Of a stretch of DNA of 64,000 nucleotides, positions 27,409 through 36,030 are shown piece after piece (the first letter of the stretch is position 1; each line of letters opens with the position of its first letter). Source of the stretch: Burkholderia sp. Leaf177 (GTDB lineage: Bacteria > Pseudomonadota > Gammaproteobacteria > Burkholderiales > Burkholderiaceae); NCBI RefSeq assembly GCF_001424345.1, contig NZ_LMPF01000012.1:1662-65661 (forward strand). Direction: 5' to 3'. A model generated the notes under the pieces. It was not told the origin of the DNA, did no database searches, and saw only the letters and a list, made by a program, of their open reading frames with translations. A program made the position numbers and the translations under genes.

Positions 27409-28320
27409 TTAGTCCGGCAGGCCTTCACTCGACGACCAGCGCTCGACGTACTTCACGATTTCCGTCATGTCGCGCTTCGAGCCGTCCTGCATGAAGGCGT
27501 AGTTCCATATCTGGCGCGCGGCGCCTCCCACCCACATCGGCACGCCGAGCGCCTGGCATTCGTCGACGGCAAGGCCAATGTCCTTGCATACGCTCGACAC
27601 TGGAAAGCCGAAATCGAACGTGCCGGGCAGCACGTGCTTGGGAAACTTGTCGAGCGTTGCGCCGTTCTTGCCGCTGCCCGCATTGAAGACCGACATCATG
27701 ACTTCGGGATCGAGCCCGCCACGAAGACCGGCTATATAGGCCTCCGAAGTAATCGCAAGTGCTGTCGATGAAAGCATGTTGTTCAATAGCTTGACCAGTT
27801 GGCCCTGCCCCGGTTCCTGTCCGACGACGATCACCTTGCCCAGCACCTCGAACAGACCGCGCACCTGATCGAGCGCGGCGGGTTTGCCGGCCGCCATGAT
27901 GGCAAGCGTGCCCTTCTTCGCGCCGGCCGCGCCGCCGCTCACCGGTGCATCGACGGTGTCGATGCCTTTTGCGAGCAGACCATCCGCCACTTCCTTTTCC
28001 ATGCGCGATCCCACTGTCGACAGATCGACCATGATCTTCAGCGCACTTCCTTCGACCAGGCCGCCTTCGCCCAGCGCGACCTGCTTGAAGATCGCGGGCG
28101 TCGGCAAGCTCGTGAAGACAATTTGCGCCGTGTCCGCGATATCGCGCACCGACGTGCCTGCCCGCGCGCCGATCGACACCAGTTCCGCGACGGCCTGCTC
28201 GTCGCGATCGAACACGACCAGCGCGTGACCTGCCTCGATCAGACGCCGCGCCATAGGCCGTCCCATCACGCCTACACCGACAAACCCGATCGTCTTGCTG
28301 CTTGATTGACTGCTTGCCAT
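27409..28320 (-). CDS. NAD(P)-dependent beta-hydroxyacid dehydrogenase (3-hydroxyisobutyrate dehydrogenase family), copy C
   Basis: 303 residues with GFVGVGVMGRPM, DAPVSGGAAGAKKGTL and GQGQLVKLLNN (catalytic Lys). The FNAGSGKNGATLDKFPKHVLPGTFDFGF segment resembles the equivalent in copy A. It follows the second PrpD gene by 40 bp and precedes NIPSNAP by 26 bp. Confidence 0.91.
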   Translation of the reverse strand: MASSQSSSKTIGFVGVGVMGRPMARRLIEAGHALVVFDRDEQAVAELVSIGARAGTSVRDIADTAQIVFTSLPTPAIFKQVALGEGGLVEGSALKIMVDLSTVGSRMEKEVADGLLAKGIDTVDAPVSGGAAGAKKGTLAIMAAGKPAALDQVRGLFEVLGKVIVVGQEPGQGQLVKLLNNMLSSTALAITSEAYIAGLRGGLDPEVMMSVFNAGSGKNGATLDKFPKHVLPGTFDFGFPVSSVCKDIGLAVDECQALGVPMWVGGAARQIWNYAFMQDGSKRDMTEIVKYVERWSSSEGLPD

Positions 28321-28360
28321 GACTTCCCTTCCTTTCGATAAAAATCCGTTTTCGCGCGGC

Positions 28361-29725
28361 CTACACTGCGCGCGCGATCTCCATGAGCGACCCGGCGGAC
28401 GCTGCGCTGTCGAAGCGCCACAGCGCGTCGATCAGCGGTTGCGGCTGGACGCCCGATCCGCCAAAAGCCGCCAGTTCGCGCAGCTTCGCCGCCAGTTCGA
28501 CATCCGCGAGCGGTGCGGCGAGACTGCCACGCGACGCATGAATGCGGCGAGACACCGTCTCGGACGAACGCAGGACGACGCTGACTTGCGCCGACTCGAC
28601 CGGCCACGAAGCGTCATCGAAGAAGTGCACCTTGGTTGCGAATGACTTTGAACGCGGATCGTCTACCGCACGATCGCTGAACTCCGCGAGACTCGCCTTT
28701 CCCGTCGCCAGCGCCATGGCGACAGCGTGCTGGGCGCTGACCTGCGACTCGCGTCCCGAGCGGACATCGGGGCGATCCGTGCGCTCTCGCAGCAACGGAT
28801 GTCCGGTGATCTCGACGCGTTCGATATCGTCGAAAGCCCATTGCGCGCTGCGGTTCAGATCCAGGCACGCGTCGATGACCGGATTGAGCACGACACCGCA
28901 CGGATAAGGCTTATAAGTATTCGATGACAGCGCCCAGACGACGCCCAGATCGGTGGTCAATGCGGCGAGGTCGGGCTGCGTCGCCGCGACCGACAGGAAG
29001 CCGCGAACGCCTTCGAGCGGCGCATCAGGTCCGGAGAAGTCATCCGCCGCGAGCAACGCGGACAGGAGCCCATTGCGGGCCGCATTCCCCACGCTGATGC
29101 TCTTCGACATGGTGCCGAGCGTTTCGACCAGGCCGCCCGCTTGCGCCGACGCATTGCCTATTGCCCAGACGATCTGCTGTGCGCTGAGTCCCATCGCTTT
29201 GGCGGCGGCTGCGGCGGCGCCGAACACGCCGCACGTCGATGTGATGTGCCAGCCGCGCTGATAATGTTCCGGCGAAATGGCATTGCCAATCCGGCACTCG
29301 ACCTCCACGCCCACTACGAATGCGAGCAGCAGCGCTTCACCCGGGATCGGCATCGTTTCGGCGAGCGCGAAGAGCGCGGCGGCGACGGGCGCGGTCGGAT
29401 GGATGATCGTGGGAATGTGGGTATCGTCGAAGTCGAACACGTTGGCGCTCATGGCATTGAGCGCGGCCGCGTTCAGCATGTCCATCCGTTCGCTGCGTCC
29501 AACGATGCTCGCCGTCTTGTTCGCGCTGAAGCGCTCGTACAGCGACGCGGCTTTCTCGACCGCCGGGTCATGGCATCCCGCGAGCGCGACCGCCATGTAG
29601 TTGACGAGCGAGCGCTTCGCCTCATGCCTGACAGCAGGCGGAATGTCTTGCCACGACGTCTTCGATACCCAGTCGGCGATGACCCGGGTCACGCCTTTGC
29701 CGGCTGCTTTAATGTGTTCGCTCAT
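28361..29725 (-). CDS. MmgE/PrpD family protein (second copy)
   Basis: The 454-residue protein shares the MmgE/PrpD layout: LVNYMAVALAGCHDPAVEKA, VFDFDDTHIPTIIHPTAPVAAAL, WHITSTCGVFGAAAAAAKAMGL. It is clearly diverged from the copy at 8827 (different active-site block, FDDTH against EQDDVH). It overlaps the MFS gene by 4 nt (ATGA) and so is the second gene of the LacI-linked operon. A dehydratase, decarboxylase or isomerase on a branched polycarboxylate is expected. Confidence 0.89.
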   Translation of the reverse strand: MSEHIKAAGKGVTRVIADWVSKTSWQDIPPAVRHEAKRSLVNYMAVALAGCHDPAVEKAASLYERFSANKTASIVGRSERMDMLNAAALNAMSANVFDFDDTHIPTIIHPTAPVAAALFALAETMPIPGEALLLAFVVGVEVECRIGNAISPEHYQRGWHITSTCGVFGAAAAAAKAMGLSAQQIVWAIGNASAQAGGLVETLGTMSKSISVGNAARNGLLSALLAADDFSGPDAPLEGVRGFLSVAATQPDLAALTTDLGVVWALSSNTYKPYPCGVVLNPVIDACLDLNRSAQWAFDDIERVEITGHPLLRERTDRPDVRSGRESQVSAQHAVAMALATGKASLAEFSDRAVDDPRSKSFATKVHFFDDASWPVESAQVSVVLRSSETVSRRIHASRGSLAAPLADVELAAKLRELAAFGGSGVQPQPLIDALWRFDSAASAGSLMEIARAV

Positions 29726-31122
29726 TTTGCGGTTGCCGTGCGGCCTTCGACAACATTGTCCGGAGTCGCCGTCACATCCGAAGCAATGGCTTCGAGCGAC
29801 CGGTTTTTCGTCTCCGGTCCAAGCAAGCCGACGATGATCGCTTGCAGTAGCAACGTGCCGACAATCAGCGTCAGAACGCCCGCAATGCCAAAGCCAGTGA
29901 ATGCCCCTGCTACTGCATAAGGCACGCCGATACTCGTTGCACGTCCCACCGTATTGGCCAGCCCCGAGCCGCGCAGCCTGAGCTCGGTCGGAAACAGTTC
30001 AGGCACGTAAGTCGCCACGCTGAACGACGACAGGACATAGATACAGCACGTGATCGCAAAGCCCATTGCGGTGATGGCGACCGCGGATTGCGCGAACGGA
30101 TATACCACGCCAAACCCTGCGCATATCAGCGAAAAGATCACGATGCCCCACTTGCGCCCGACTTTTTCCGCAAGTGCAAACGCGATCAACGAACCGATCG
30201 GACCGCCTGCGAACATGATTGCCGTGATGCCGAGCGAGTTCGATATCGAGTGTCCCTGCTTCACGAGAAAGGTCGGTATCCAGCTGACGAAGGCGTAGTT
30301 CACGGTAAATAACGCGACCAACACCGTGATCCCGGTGATCGTACGCGTCAGCATCCGCTGGGAAAAGAGATCGCCGAACCGGCCGGTATCGCCGGTATTG
30401 TTCAAATCAGGTTGCTGCGCAGCCGCGGCCATGGACGCGTTCGAATCCACGTTGCATGCCGTCTCGATCCGCGAGACGATTTCGTTCGCCTCTTGCGTGC
30501 GATTGCGTACCGCGAGCCAGCGCGGCGACTCGGGCATCGACTTGCGCAGGAACCACACGAACAGCGCGCCGCATCCTGCAATGGCGAACATCCAGCGCCA
30601 GCCATAATGCGGGACGATCAGCCAACCCAGGAACGTCGACAGGAACAGCGACGTATTGATGATCAGATTGAGGATGGTGCCGAAGCGGCCGCGCCATTTA
30701 CTCGGAATGAATTCGCTGAGCGTGCCGTATCCCACGACGATTTCCGCGCCCATGCCGAGTCCCATGATGAGACGAAAAAAGATCAGCCAATAAATCGATG
30801 GCGCCAGCGCCGCCGCTATGGAAGCAAAGCCGTAGATGCCGAGGTTGAACTGATAGCAGAAGCGCCGTCCGAATCGATCGCCGAGCACACCGGACATCCA
30901 TGCACCCACCATCATGCCGATGAAGGTCACTGACACGAACAAGGCGTTCAGCTTCAGCGTCGATTCGCCGCTGTGAATCATGGCCGCCAACACGGTGCCG
31001 GCAATGTAGATGTCGAACGAGTCGAAATACATCCCTGCCGCAATCAGTCCGAGGAGCCGCCAGTGGTAGCCGCTCAGCGGCAGACCGTCCAGCCGGCGTC
31101 CGATAGTTGCTGCGTTTTGCAT
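29722..31122 (-). CDS. MFS transporter, copy 2 (head of the LacI-linked operon)
   Basis: The 466-residue 12-helix carrier has GVLGDRFGRRF and the FFRLIMGLGMGAEIVVGYGTLSEF and KSMPESPRWLA motifs of the sugar/organic-acid symporter group. It is a clear paralogue of the carrier at 34501. ATG 31122 follows AAGGAG at 8 nt; the longer frame to 31209 crosses the promoter and operator and is rejected. It overlaps the PrpD gene by 4 nt. Confidence 0.91.
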   Translation of the reverse strand: MQNAATIGRRLDGLPLSGYHWRLLGLIAAGMYFDSFDIYIAGTVLAAMIHSGESTLKLNALFVSVTFIGMMVGAWMSGVLGDRFGRRFCYQFNLGIYGFASIAAALAPSIYWLIFFRLIMGLGMGAEIVVGYGTLSEFIPSKWRGRFGTILNLIINTSLFLSTFLGWLIVPHYGWRWMFAIAGCGALFVWFLRKSMPESPRWLAVRNRTQEANEIVSRIETACNVDSNASMAAAAQQPDLNNTGDTGRFGDLFSQRMLTRTITGITVLVALFTVNYAFVSWIPTFLVKQGHSISNSLGITAIMFAGGPIGSLIAFALAEKVGRKWGIVIFSLICAGFGVVYPFAQSAVAITAMGFAITCCIYVLSSFSVATYVPELFPTELRLRGSGLANTVGRATSIGVPYAVAGAFTGFGIAGVLTLIVGTLLLQAIIVGLLGPETKNRSLEAIASDVTATPDNVVEGRTATAK

Positions 31123-31166
31123 GCCACTGTCTCCTTCCGCGCTCATCATGGGACGCTTTTGAGTTT

Positions 31167-31184
31167 CGTGATAGCGGTAACACG
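31167..31184. promoter_or_regulatory. LacI-type operator O1 at the MFS-led operon
   Basis: CGTGATAGCGGTAACACG is an imperfect palindrome (14 of 18 positions symmetric) placed just downstream of the -10 hexamer of the minus-strand promoter, over the expected start of transcription. It shares TGATAGCG and a trailing CA with operator O3. Binding there would block initiation. Confidence 0.62.
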
Positions 31185-31189
31185 GCTCG

Positions 31190-31217
31190 ATTATATGCTT
31201 GTCATACAATCCGTCAA
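31190..31217 (-). promoter_or_regulatory. Sigma-70 promoter of the MFS-led operon
   Basis: On the minus strand TTGACG (31217-31212) and TATAAT (31195-31190) are separated by 16 nt, a near-consensus housekeeping promoter. It lies about 70 bp upstream of the MFS start codon and abuts operator O1. Confidence 0.72.
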
Positions 31218-31255
31218 TCCGTGAACGCGCGTAAATGCGCTTCGACGTCCATCGT

Positions 31256-32035
31256 TCAGGTTGCTAGCCAGCCTCCTTCGACCGGCAACATCGCGCCCGT
31301 AATCTGGCTGCCTGCTGCACTACATAGAAAGACGACCAGGTCGGCGACGTGCGCGGCATCCACGAAGCTTCCGGTAGGCTGCTTTCCTACGAGAAACTCA
31401 GTGGTCGCCGACTCGCGATCGATACTTTTGGTTTCCATCAGCGCGCGAATCCTGTGCTCGCTCGTCGGCGTGTGAACTGCACCGGGACAAATGGCATTGC
31501 ACGTAATGCCTTGCCCTGTGGTCTCCGCAGCGACGGCCCGGGTCAATCCGAGTAACGCGGATTTCGTGGTCACATAGTCGATGCGGTTGATCGTGCCGCG
31601 CATTCCGTAAACCGATGTCATATTGAAGATACGTCCCCAGCCCCGCTCGCGCATGCCGGGAAGAGTCAGACGAACGGTGTGAAATGCCGCGCTGAGATTG
31701 ACGGCAAGCGCCTGATCCCATTTATCGACGGGAAACGATTCGACCGGCGCAAAGTGGCGTACCACGGCGTTGTTGATCAGGATATCGATGGGCGCGGCGC
31801 GGGCTACCGTCTCTGAAATCAGGCGCCCGACTGCGCCGGCATCGCCTAGATCAGCCTGAATGTAATGGGTTTCCCGGTCGTGCCGTGCTTCGAATGCGGC
31901 GCGGGCGGATTCCGCCTCTGCAGCCGACTCGACGCCGTGCAGGACAACTTGAACGCCGGCAGCCGCAAGCGCGTCGGCCATCGCCAGCCCTAATCCATGC
32001 GACGAACCCGTCACGAGGGCCGTTTTCCCTTTCAT
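31256..32035 (-). CDS. SDR family oxidoreductase (3-hydroxyacyl / glucose 1-dehydrogenase type)
   Basis: The 259-residue classical SDR has TGSSHGLGLA (cofactor), NNAVVRH and the YVTTK catalytic pair in INRIDYVTTKSALLG. The C-terminal GSQITGAMLPVEGGW is typical. It is 260 nt from the LacI gene and has its own promoter with an operator-like palindrome. It probably oxidises or reduces a hydroxyacid or sugar lactone precursor in the LacI-controlled pathway. Confidence 0.91.
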   Translation of the reverse strand: MKGKTALVTGSSHGLGLAMADALAAAGVQVVLHGVESAAEAESARAAFEARHDRETHYIQADLGDAGAVGRLISETVARAAPIDILINNAVVRHFAPVESFPVDKWDQALAVNLSAAFHTVRLTLPGMRERGWGRIFNMTSVYGMRGTINRIDYVTTKSALLGLTRAVAAETTGQGITCNAICPGAVHTPTSEHRIRALMETKSIDRESATTEFLVGKQPTGSFVDAAHVADLVVFLCSAAGSQITGAMLPVEGGWLAT

Positions 32036-32104
32036 TTGACTATCTCCCTCTCGTTCTATTCACGCTCGCAGCAGAGCGACTCTAAAGTCACGCCGCAATC
32101 AATC

Positions 32105-32122
32105 TATGTGAGCGCTACCATA
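32105..32122. promoter_or_regulatory. LacI-type operator O2 at the SDR gene
   Basis: TATGTGAGCGCTACCATA; its reverse complement differs from O3 at only two of 18 positions. It covers the likely -10 hexamer of the SDR promoter on the minus strand. Confidence 0.72.
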
Positions 32123-32145
32123 AACGAGAAAATCCGCCGATGCAA
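32117..32145 (-). promoter_or_regulatory. Likely sigma-70 promoter of the SDR gene
   Basis: Minus-strand TTGCAT (32145-32140) and TATGGT (32122-32117) are 17 nt apart. The -10 lies inside operator O2, giving the same arrangement as at the lactonase promoter. Confidence 0.5.
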
Positions 32146-32160
32146 TGCGGACAATCGAGG

Positions 32161-32193
32161 AAAATTAAAAGCGCCCCGCAGAACGCGAGGCGC
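32161..32193 (-). terminator. Rho-independent terminator of the LacI-family gene
   Basis: On the minus strand GCGCC...GGCGC (32193-32189 with 32175-32171) with an inner CGC/GCG extension is followed by TTTTAATTTT. It lies 65 bp after the regulator stop codon and upstream of the SDR promoter, so the SDR gene has separate transcription. Confidence 0.8.
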
Positions 32194-32257
32194 AAATGAT
32201 GGATCCGGCACATTGGACAACGGGGCTACATAAGGAACTACGGGCACGACGACCGCT

Positions 32258-33328
32258 TCAGGTGCTTTCGCGCTGGATGATTTCGAAGCCGAGATCAAGC
32301 CGTGTGGAAACTGCGGCGTCCTTGCTGTCCAGTCTCTGCAAAAGCGCTTCGGCGCTGCGCCGCCCAATTTCAAGGCGCGGCAAATTCAGGCACGTTACGC
32401 GCGGAACCGTGTGCTTCAGTATGTCCAGATCATCGAATCCGGCAATTGCAATGCGCTCGGGAACCTTCCAGGCGCGACGCTGCGCCTCGAATAGCGCACC
32501 GATCGCCAGCACGTCGCCCGCGAAGAAGATCGCATCGACCGCCGGCGAGCGCTGCACGATGTCGACCAGCGCGTGCGCGCCTGATGTCAACCCGCCTTCG
32601 ACCTCGCGCACCAGTGCCGGATTGGGTTCCCGTCCAAGTTGCGAAAGCGCGGCGTGATAGCCCTTGAGACGATCGCGTGCGCGCAAATTGTTCTTGGTCT
32701 TCAGGCAGACGAATCCAATCGACTTGTAACCTCGGCCGGCGAGATACAAGGTCATTTCTTTAGACGCGTTGAAGTTCGAGTAGCTGATTGCCATGTCCAG
32801 CGGATGCTCGGCGAGGTCACCTGTTTCGATGACCGGAATGCCCGACTGCTTGATTATCTGTGCCGTGCGCGGCGTGTGAACCGTGTTGTGCAGGACCAGC
32901 GCGCAGACCCGTTGCGCCAGGAAAGCGTCGATCAACGCTTCCTCTTCATCGAGCGAATAGCCGCTGTCCGCCAGTAGCAAGTGGACGCCGGCGGTGCGCA
33001 GCACGTCGGCGCAGCCCTTGACCGTGGCTGAATAAAGTGAGTTCTGGATACTGGGGACGATCTGCCCGACGACATTCGAGCGTGCCGACGCCAGGCTGGC
33101 CGCAATGTTATTGGGCACATATCCGACACGACGAACCGTATCGAGCACGAGCTTGCGGGTTTCGTCCGATAATTTCGCCGGCTCGTTCAGCGCACGCGAC
33201 ACGGTCATCAGCGAGACATTGGCCGCCTTGGCCACGTCGATCATCCGTACCGCATTGCTGCCGAAGCGGGACTTGCTCACAGTCGTCCCGGCTTTCCCTT
33301 CCACACCAAGGCTCAAGCGCTTTTTCAC
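32258..33328 (-). CDS. LacI family transcriptional regulator
   Basis: The 356-residue regulator has the LacI helix-turn-helix and hinge (MIDVAKAANVSLMTVSRALNEP, then GYVPNNIAASLAS) and a periplasmic-binding-type effector domain ending with GFDDLDILKHTVPRVTCLNLPRLEIG. The long form starts with GTG at 33328; ATG at 33244, directly at the HTH, is a possible shorter start. LacI members close to gluconate repressors bind sugar acids. Three similar palindromes in front of neighbouring genes are its probable operators. Confidence 0.93.
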   Translation of the reverse strand: MKKRLSLGVEGKAGTTVSKSRFGSNAVRMIDVAKAANVSLMTVSRALNEPAKLSDETRKLVLDTVRRVGYVPNNIAASLASARSNVVGQIVPSIQNSLYSATVKGCADVLRTAGVHLLLADSGYSLDEEEALIDAFLAQRVCALVLHNTVHTPRTAQIIKQSGIPVIETGDLAEHPLDMAISYSNFNASKEMTLYLAGRGYKSIGFVCLKTKNNLRARDRLKGYHAALSQLGREPNPALVREVEGGLTSGAHALVDIVQRSPAVDAIFFAGDVLAIGALFEAQRRAWKVPERIAIAGFDDLDILKHTVPRVTCLNLPRLEIGRRSAEALLQRLDSKDAAVSTRLDLGFEIIQREST

Positions 33329-33455
33329 TCGTTCGTTCCGCTATTCATTTCAATGCGGAATTGTAGCGCACGGCCGCTGCCGGCCGATCTCCGGATGCAC
33401 ATGGATCGTTGCGAAGAAGCGCACACCCGCGCAACACAAATGACGCTCGTATTGC

Positions 33456-33473
33456 TATGATAGCGCTCGCATA
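33456..33473. promoter_or_regulatory. LacI-type operator O3 with extended -10 promoter of the lactonase gene
   Basis: TATGATAGCGCTCGCATA is symmetric at 14 of 18 positions. Its first six bases TATGAT, preceded by TGC, form an extended -10 element for the plus-strand lactonase gene whose ATG is at 33498. Operator and -10 coincide, as at O2. Confidence 0.73.
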
Positions 33474-33497
33474 GATCTATATCTGGAGACAGCCGAA

Positions 33498-34298
33498 ATG
33501 ACAAATGCCATTGAAAACTACAAGATTTACGCGATCAAATACGCACACCACGATCGTCCGGCGCGAGACAATTTCATTGGTGGCGATCCGCACGACGACA
33601 ATATGCCCCTCGATTATTTCGTCTGGGCGGTCGTTGGCGAGAGCCGTACTTTCCTGGTCGATACAGGCTTCGACCCAAAGGACGGCGCTGCGCGTGGCCG
33701 CATGACCACACGCTCCGTGCAAGATGGTCTTGGTGCGATCGGCATCCGCACCGATTCCGTCGAGGACGTGATCATTACGCATATGCACTACGACCACGCG
33801 GGCAACCGGACGCTGTTCCCCAAGGCCCGGTATCACGTGCAGGATCGTGAAATGGCTTACTGCACGGGCCGCTGCATGTGCCACGCGCCGCTCAGTCATC
33901 CGTTCGACGCGGAGGACGTCAAGTCGATGGTCGGCCGCATCTTCGAAGGAAACGTGCAGTTCCACGATGGCACTTCGCATGTCGCGCCTGGAATCAGCCT
34001 TCATCTGGTGGGCGGACATACCAATGGCCTGCAAGTTATTCGCGTGCACACGGAACGCGGCTGGGTCGTGCTGGCGTCGGACGCATCGCATCTCTACGCG
34101 AACATGGAGCAGGATCGGCCGTTCCCGGCGGTCTACAACGTGGGTGACATGCTCGAGGGGTATCGGCGAGTGCACGAATTGGCTGATTCGCCGCAACATG
34201 TGATTCCAGGCCACGATCCCGCCGTGTTAGCGCGTTTCCCGGCGCACAGCAACGAAACCGCTGACTGGATTGCGCGCCTGGATATCGGGCCGCGCTGA
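33498..34298 (+). CDS. MBL-fold metallohydrolase, AHL-lactonase-like
   Basis: The 266-residue protein has the metallo-beta-lactamase dizinc motif THMHYDHAGN, further ligands in LVGGHTNG, ASDASHLY and VIPGHDP. Overall layout resembles N-acyl-homoserine lactonases (N-terminal YAIKYAHHD and LVDTGFDP). The family also hydrolyses other lactones. Because it is divergent from the LacI gene and shares its operator, a catabolic lactone substrate is more likely than quorum quenching. GGAGA lies 8-10 nt before the ATG. Confidence 0.9.
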   Translation: MTNAIENYKIYAIKYAHHDRPARDNFIGGDPHDDNMPLDYFVWAVVGESRTFLVDTGFDPKDGAARGRMTTRSVQDGLGAIGIRTDSVEDVIITHMHYDHAGNRTLFPKARYHVQDREMAYCTGRCMCHAPLSHPFDAEDVKSMVGRIFEGNVQFHDGTSHVAPGISLHLVGGHTNGLQVIRVHTERGWVVLASDASHLYANMEQDRPFPAVYNVGDMLEGYRRVHELADSPQHVIPGHDPAVLARFPAHSNETADWIARLDIGPR

Positions 34299-34500
34299 CA
34301 AGCTGAAGCGCCGTAATCCGCCTGGGCATGTGATGCTATTTGCATCGCTGCGATGCCGTGTGGTGATCTTCCGCCGCAGTTCAAGCGGAGGCGCCGCATG
34401 TTAGCCGCTAACATAGATACGACCACGCCCATCAGAGGCAAGCGCGAAATGATGAGACCGCATCGCTAAGTTGCGTAAGACATCGGCTTGTTGGTCGTGA

Positions 34501-35895
34501 TTAAACGCGCAATTTTTGCCGCGATAGCTGCGCAGCTTTCGCCTCGAGCGGGGCACCTTGTTCCTCGATCGCCTCAAGGGACTGCGAGCGTGTCTCAATG
34601 CCAAATACAAGCACCACGAGCGCCTGGACCACCAGCAAAGCAGCAACGCTGAAGGCGACGTATCGAATGCCGCCCGTGCTGTACAGCAGCAGCGTGATAC
34701 CAGGTGCGCAAAACGAAGCGATCCGTCCAAGGACGGCGCAAAAGCCGTTACCCCGAAGCCGGTAGCGCGTTCCGAACAACTCGGGAATGTAACAGGCAAC
34801 AGCCAGCGCAACGATCGCGTACAAGCAGCAAAACAGCAGGAAGCCCATTATTGCAGCCATCATCGGCGAGCTTGAAAGCGCATAGCTGACGCCCATGGCC
34901 GCGCCGATTATCGATGCAATCGCGATGCACTTGCGGCGTCCGAAGCGGTCGGTGCAGATGAGGCCAATACCCGCGCCTATCGGGCCACCCAGCGACATCA
35001 CCATGCTGTACCCAAGCGACGAGGACAGGCTGAGGCCCTGTTTCAGCAAGAAGGTCGGCACCCAGGTGACAAAGCTGTAAATGGCGATGCCGATGACAAT
35101 TGATATGGTCGATCCGACCAGCGTGCGAGTCCAGACCTCGCGGGAAAACAGCACCGAAAGCGGCGGCGTGGGTTCCAGATCCGGAGGCGTGGCCGCCTGC
35201 ATTGGCGCCCGATAACCCTTGCCATGCACTTCTTCCTCGATCCGCGTCACGATCAGATCGGCCTCTTCCAGCCGGCCTTCGCTCGCAAGCCATCGGGGCG
35301 ACTCCGGCATCGACTTGCGCGCAACCCAGACAAGCAACGCGCCCGCGCCGGAAACGAAAAACATGGAGCGCCAGGTCCACAACGGGATCAGGAAATATCC
35401 CGCGAGCGACGACACGAACAAGGCGCTGTTGGTCACCAGCGCGAGCAATGCGGAATAACGTCCGCGCTGCTTCGGCGGCGTCATCTCGATCAGGGTCGAA
35501 TATCCCACGACGATCTCCGCGCCGAGCCCGATACCCATTACGAGCCGGAAGGCGATGAGCCACGACATCGAGGGCGCCAGTCCCGCAGCCAGCGACGCAA
35601 GACCGAACACGAGGAGGTTTGCCTGATACGTGAAGCGTCGACCGAAACGATCGCCGAGCATGCCCGCCAGCGTCCCGCCGATCGCCATGCCGATGAACGT
35701 AGCCGATATGAAATAGCCGTTGAGCTGCAGGTTCGACATGCCGCTATGGACGAGCGCGCCGAGCACGGAGCCGGCAAGCGTGATGTCGAAGCTGTCGAAG
35801 AACATGCCTGCCGCAATGAGCCACAACATGCGCCGGTGAAAACCGCTGAGCGGCAGCGCGTCGAGGCGCAAGCCAATGGATGCCGGGGATGCCAT
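34501..35895 (-). CDS. MFS transporter, copy 3
   Basis: The 464-residue carrier is a paralogue of copy 2 (shared LPLSGFHRRMLWLIAAGMFFDSFD opening, GMLGDRFGRRF, GIGLGAEIVVGYSTL and KSMPESPRWLA). It lies 135 bp after the TauD-like gene on the same strand and converges with the lactonase. Likely imports the substrate oxidised by the dioxygenase. Confidence 0.91.
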   Translation of the reverse strand: MASPASIGLRLDALPLSGFHRRMLWLIAAGMFFDSFDITLAGSVLGALVHSGMSNLQLNGYFISATFIGMAIGGTLAGMLGDRFGRRFTYQANLLVFGLASLAAGLAPSMSWLIAFRLVMGIGLGAEIVVGYSTLIEMTPPKQRGRYSALLALVTNSALFVSSLAGYFLIPLWTWRSMFFVSGAGALLVWVARKSMPESPRWLASEGRLEEADLIVTRIEEEVHGKGYRAPMQAATPPDLEPTPPLSVLFSREVWTRTLVGSTISIVIGIAIYSFVTWVPTFLLKQGLSLSSSLGYSMVMSLGGPIGAGIGLICTDRFGRRKCIAIASIIGAAMGVSYALSSSPMMAAIMGFLLFCCLYAIVALAVACYIPELFGTRYRLRGNGFCAVLGRIASFCAPGITLLLYSTGGIRYVAFSVAALLVVQALVVLVFGIETRSQSLEAIEEQGAPLEAKAAQLSRQKLRV

Positions 35896-36030
35896 GTTGT
35901 CTCCAGTTTGTTTTTCTGTTGTGTCGCGTCGTTGTGCGTGACGTCAGCGCGTCTCAGTCCTTGCGCTGAAAATGCTCGTTTTTTAAGGCTCTGTCTCCGG
36001 AATGCCGATAGCAAATCACGCGCGGAAAGT

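Noticed and set aside
33498-34298. Quorum-quenching role for the AHL-lactonase-like protein
   Set aside because: Family similarity allows it, but the shared operator and catabolic context make another lactone more likely; no luxI/luxR genes are present.
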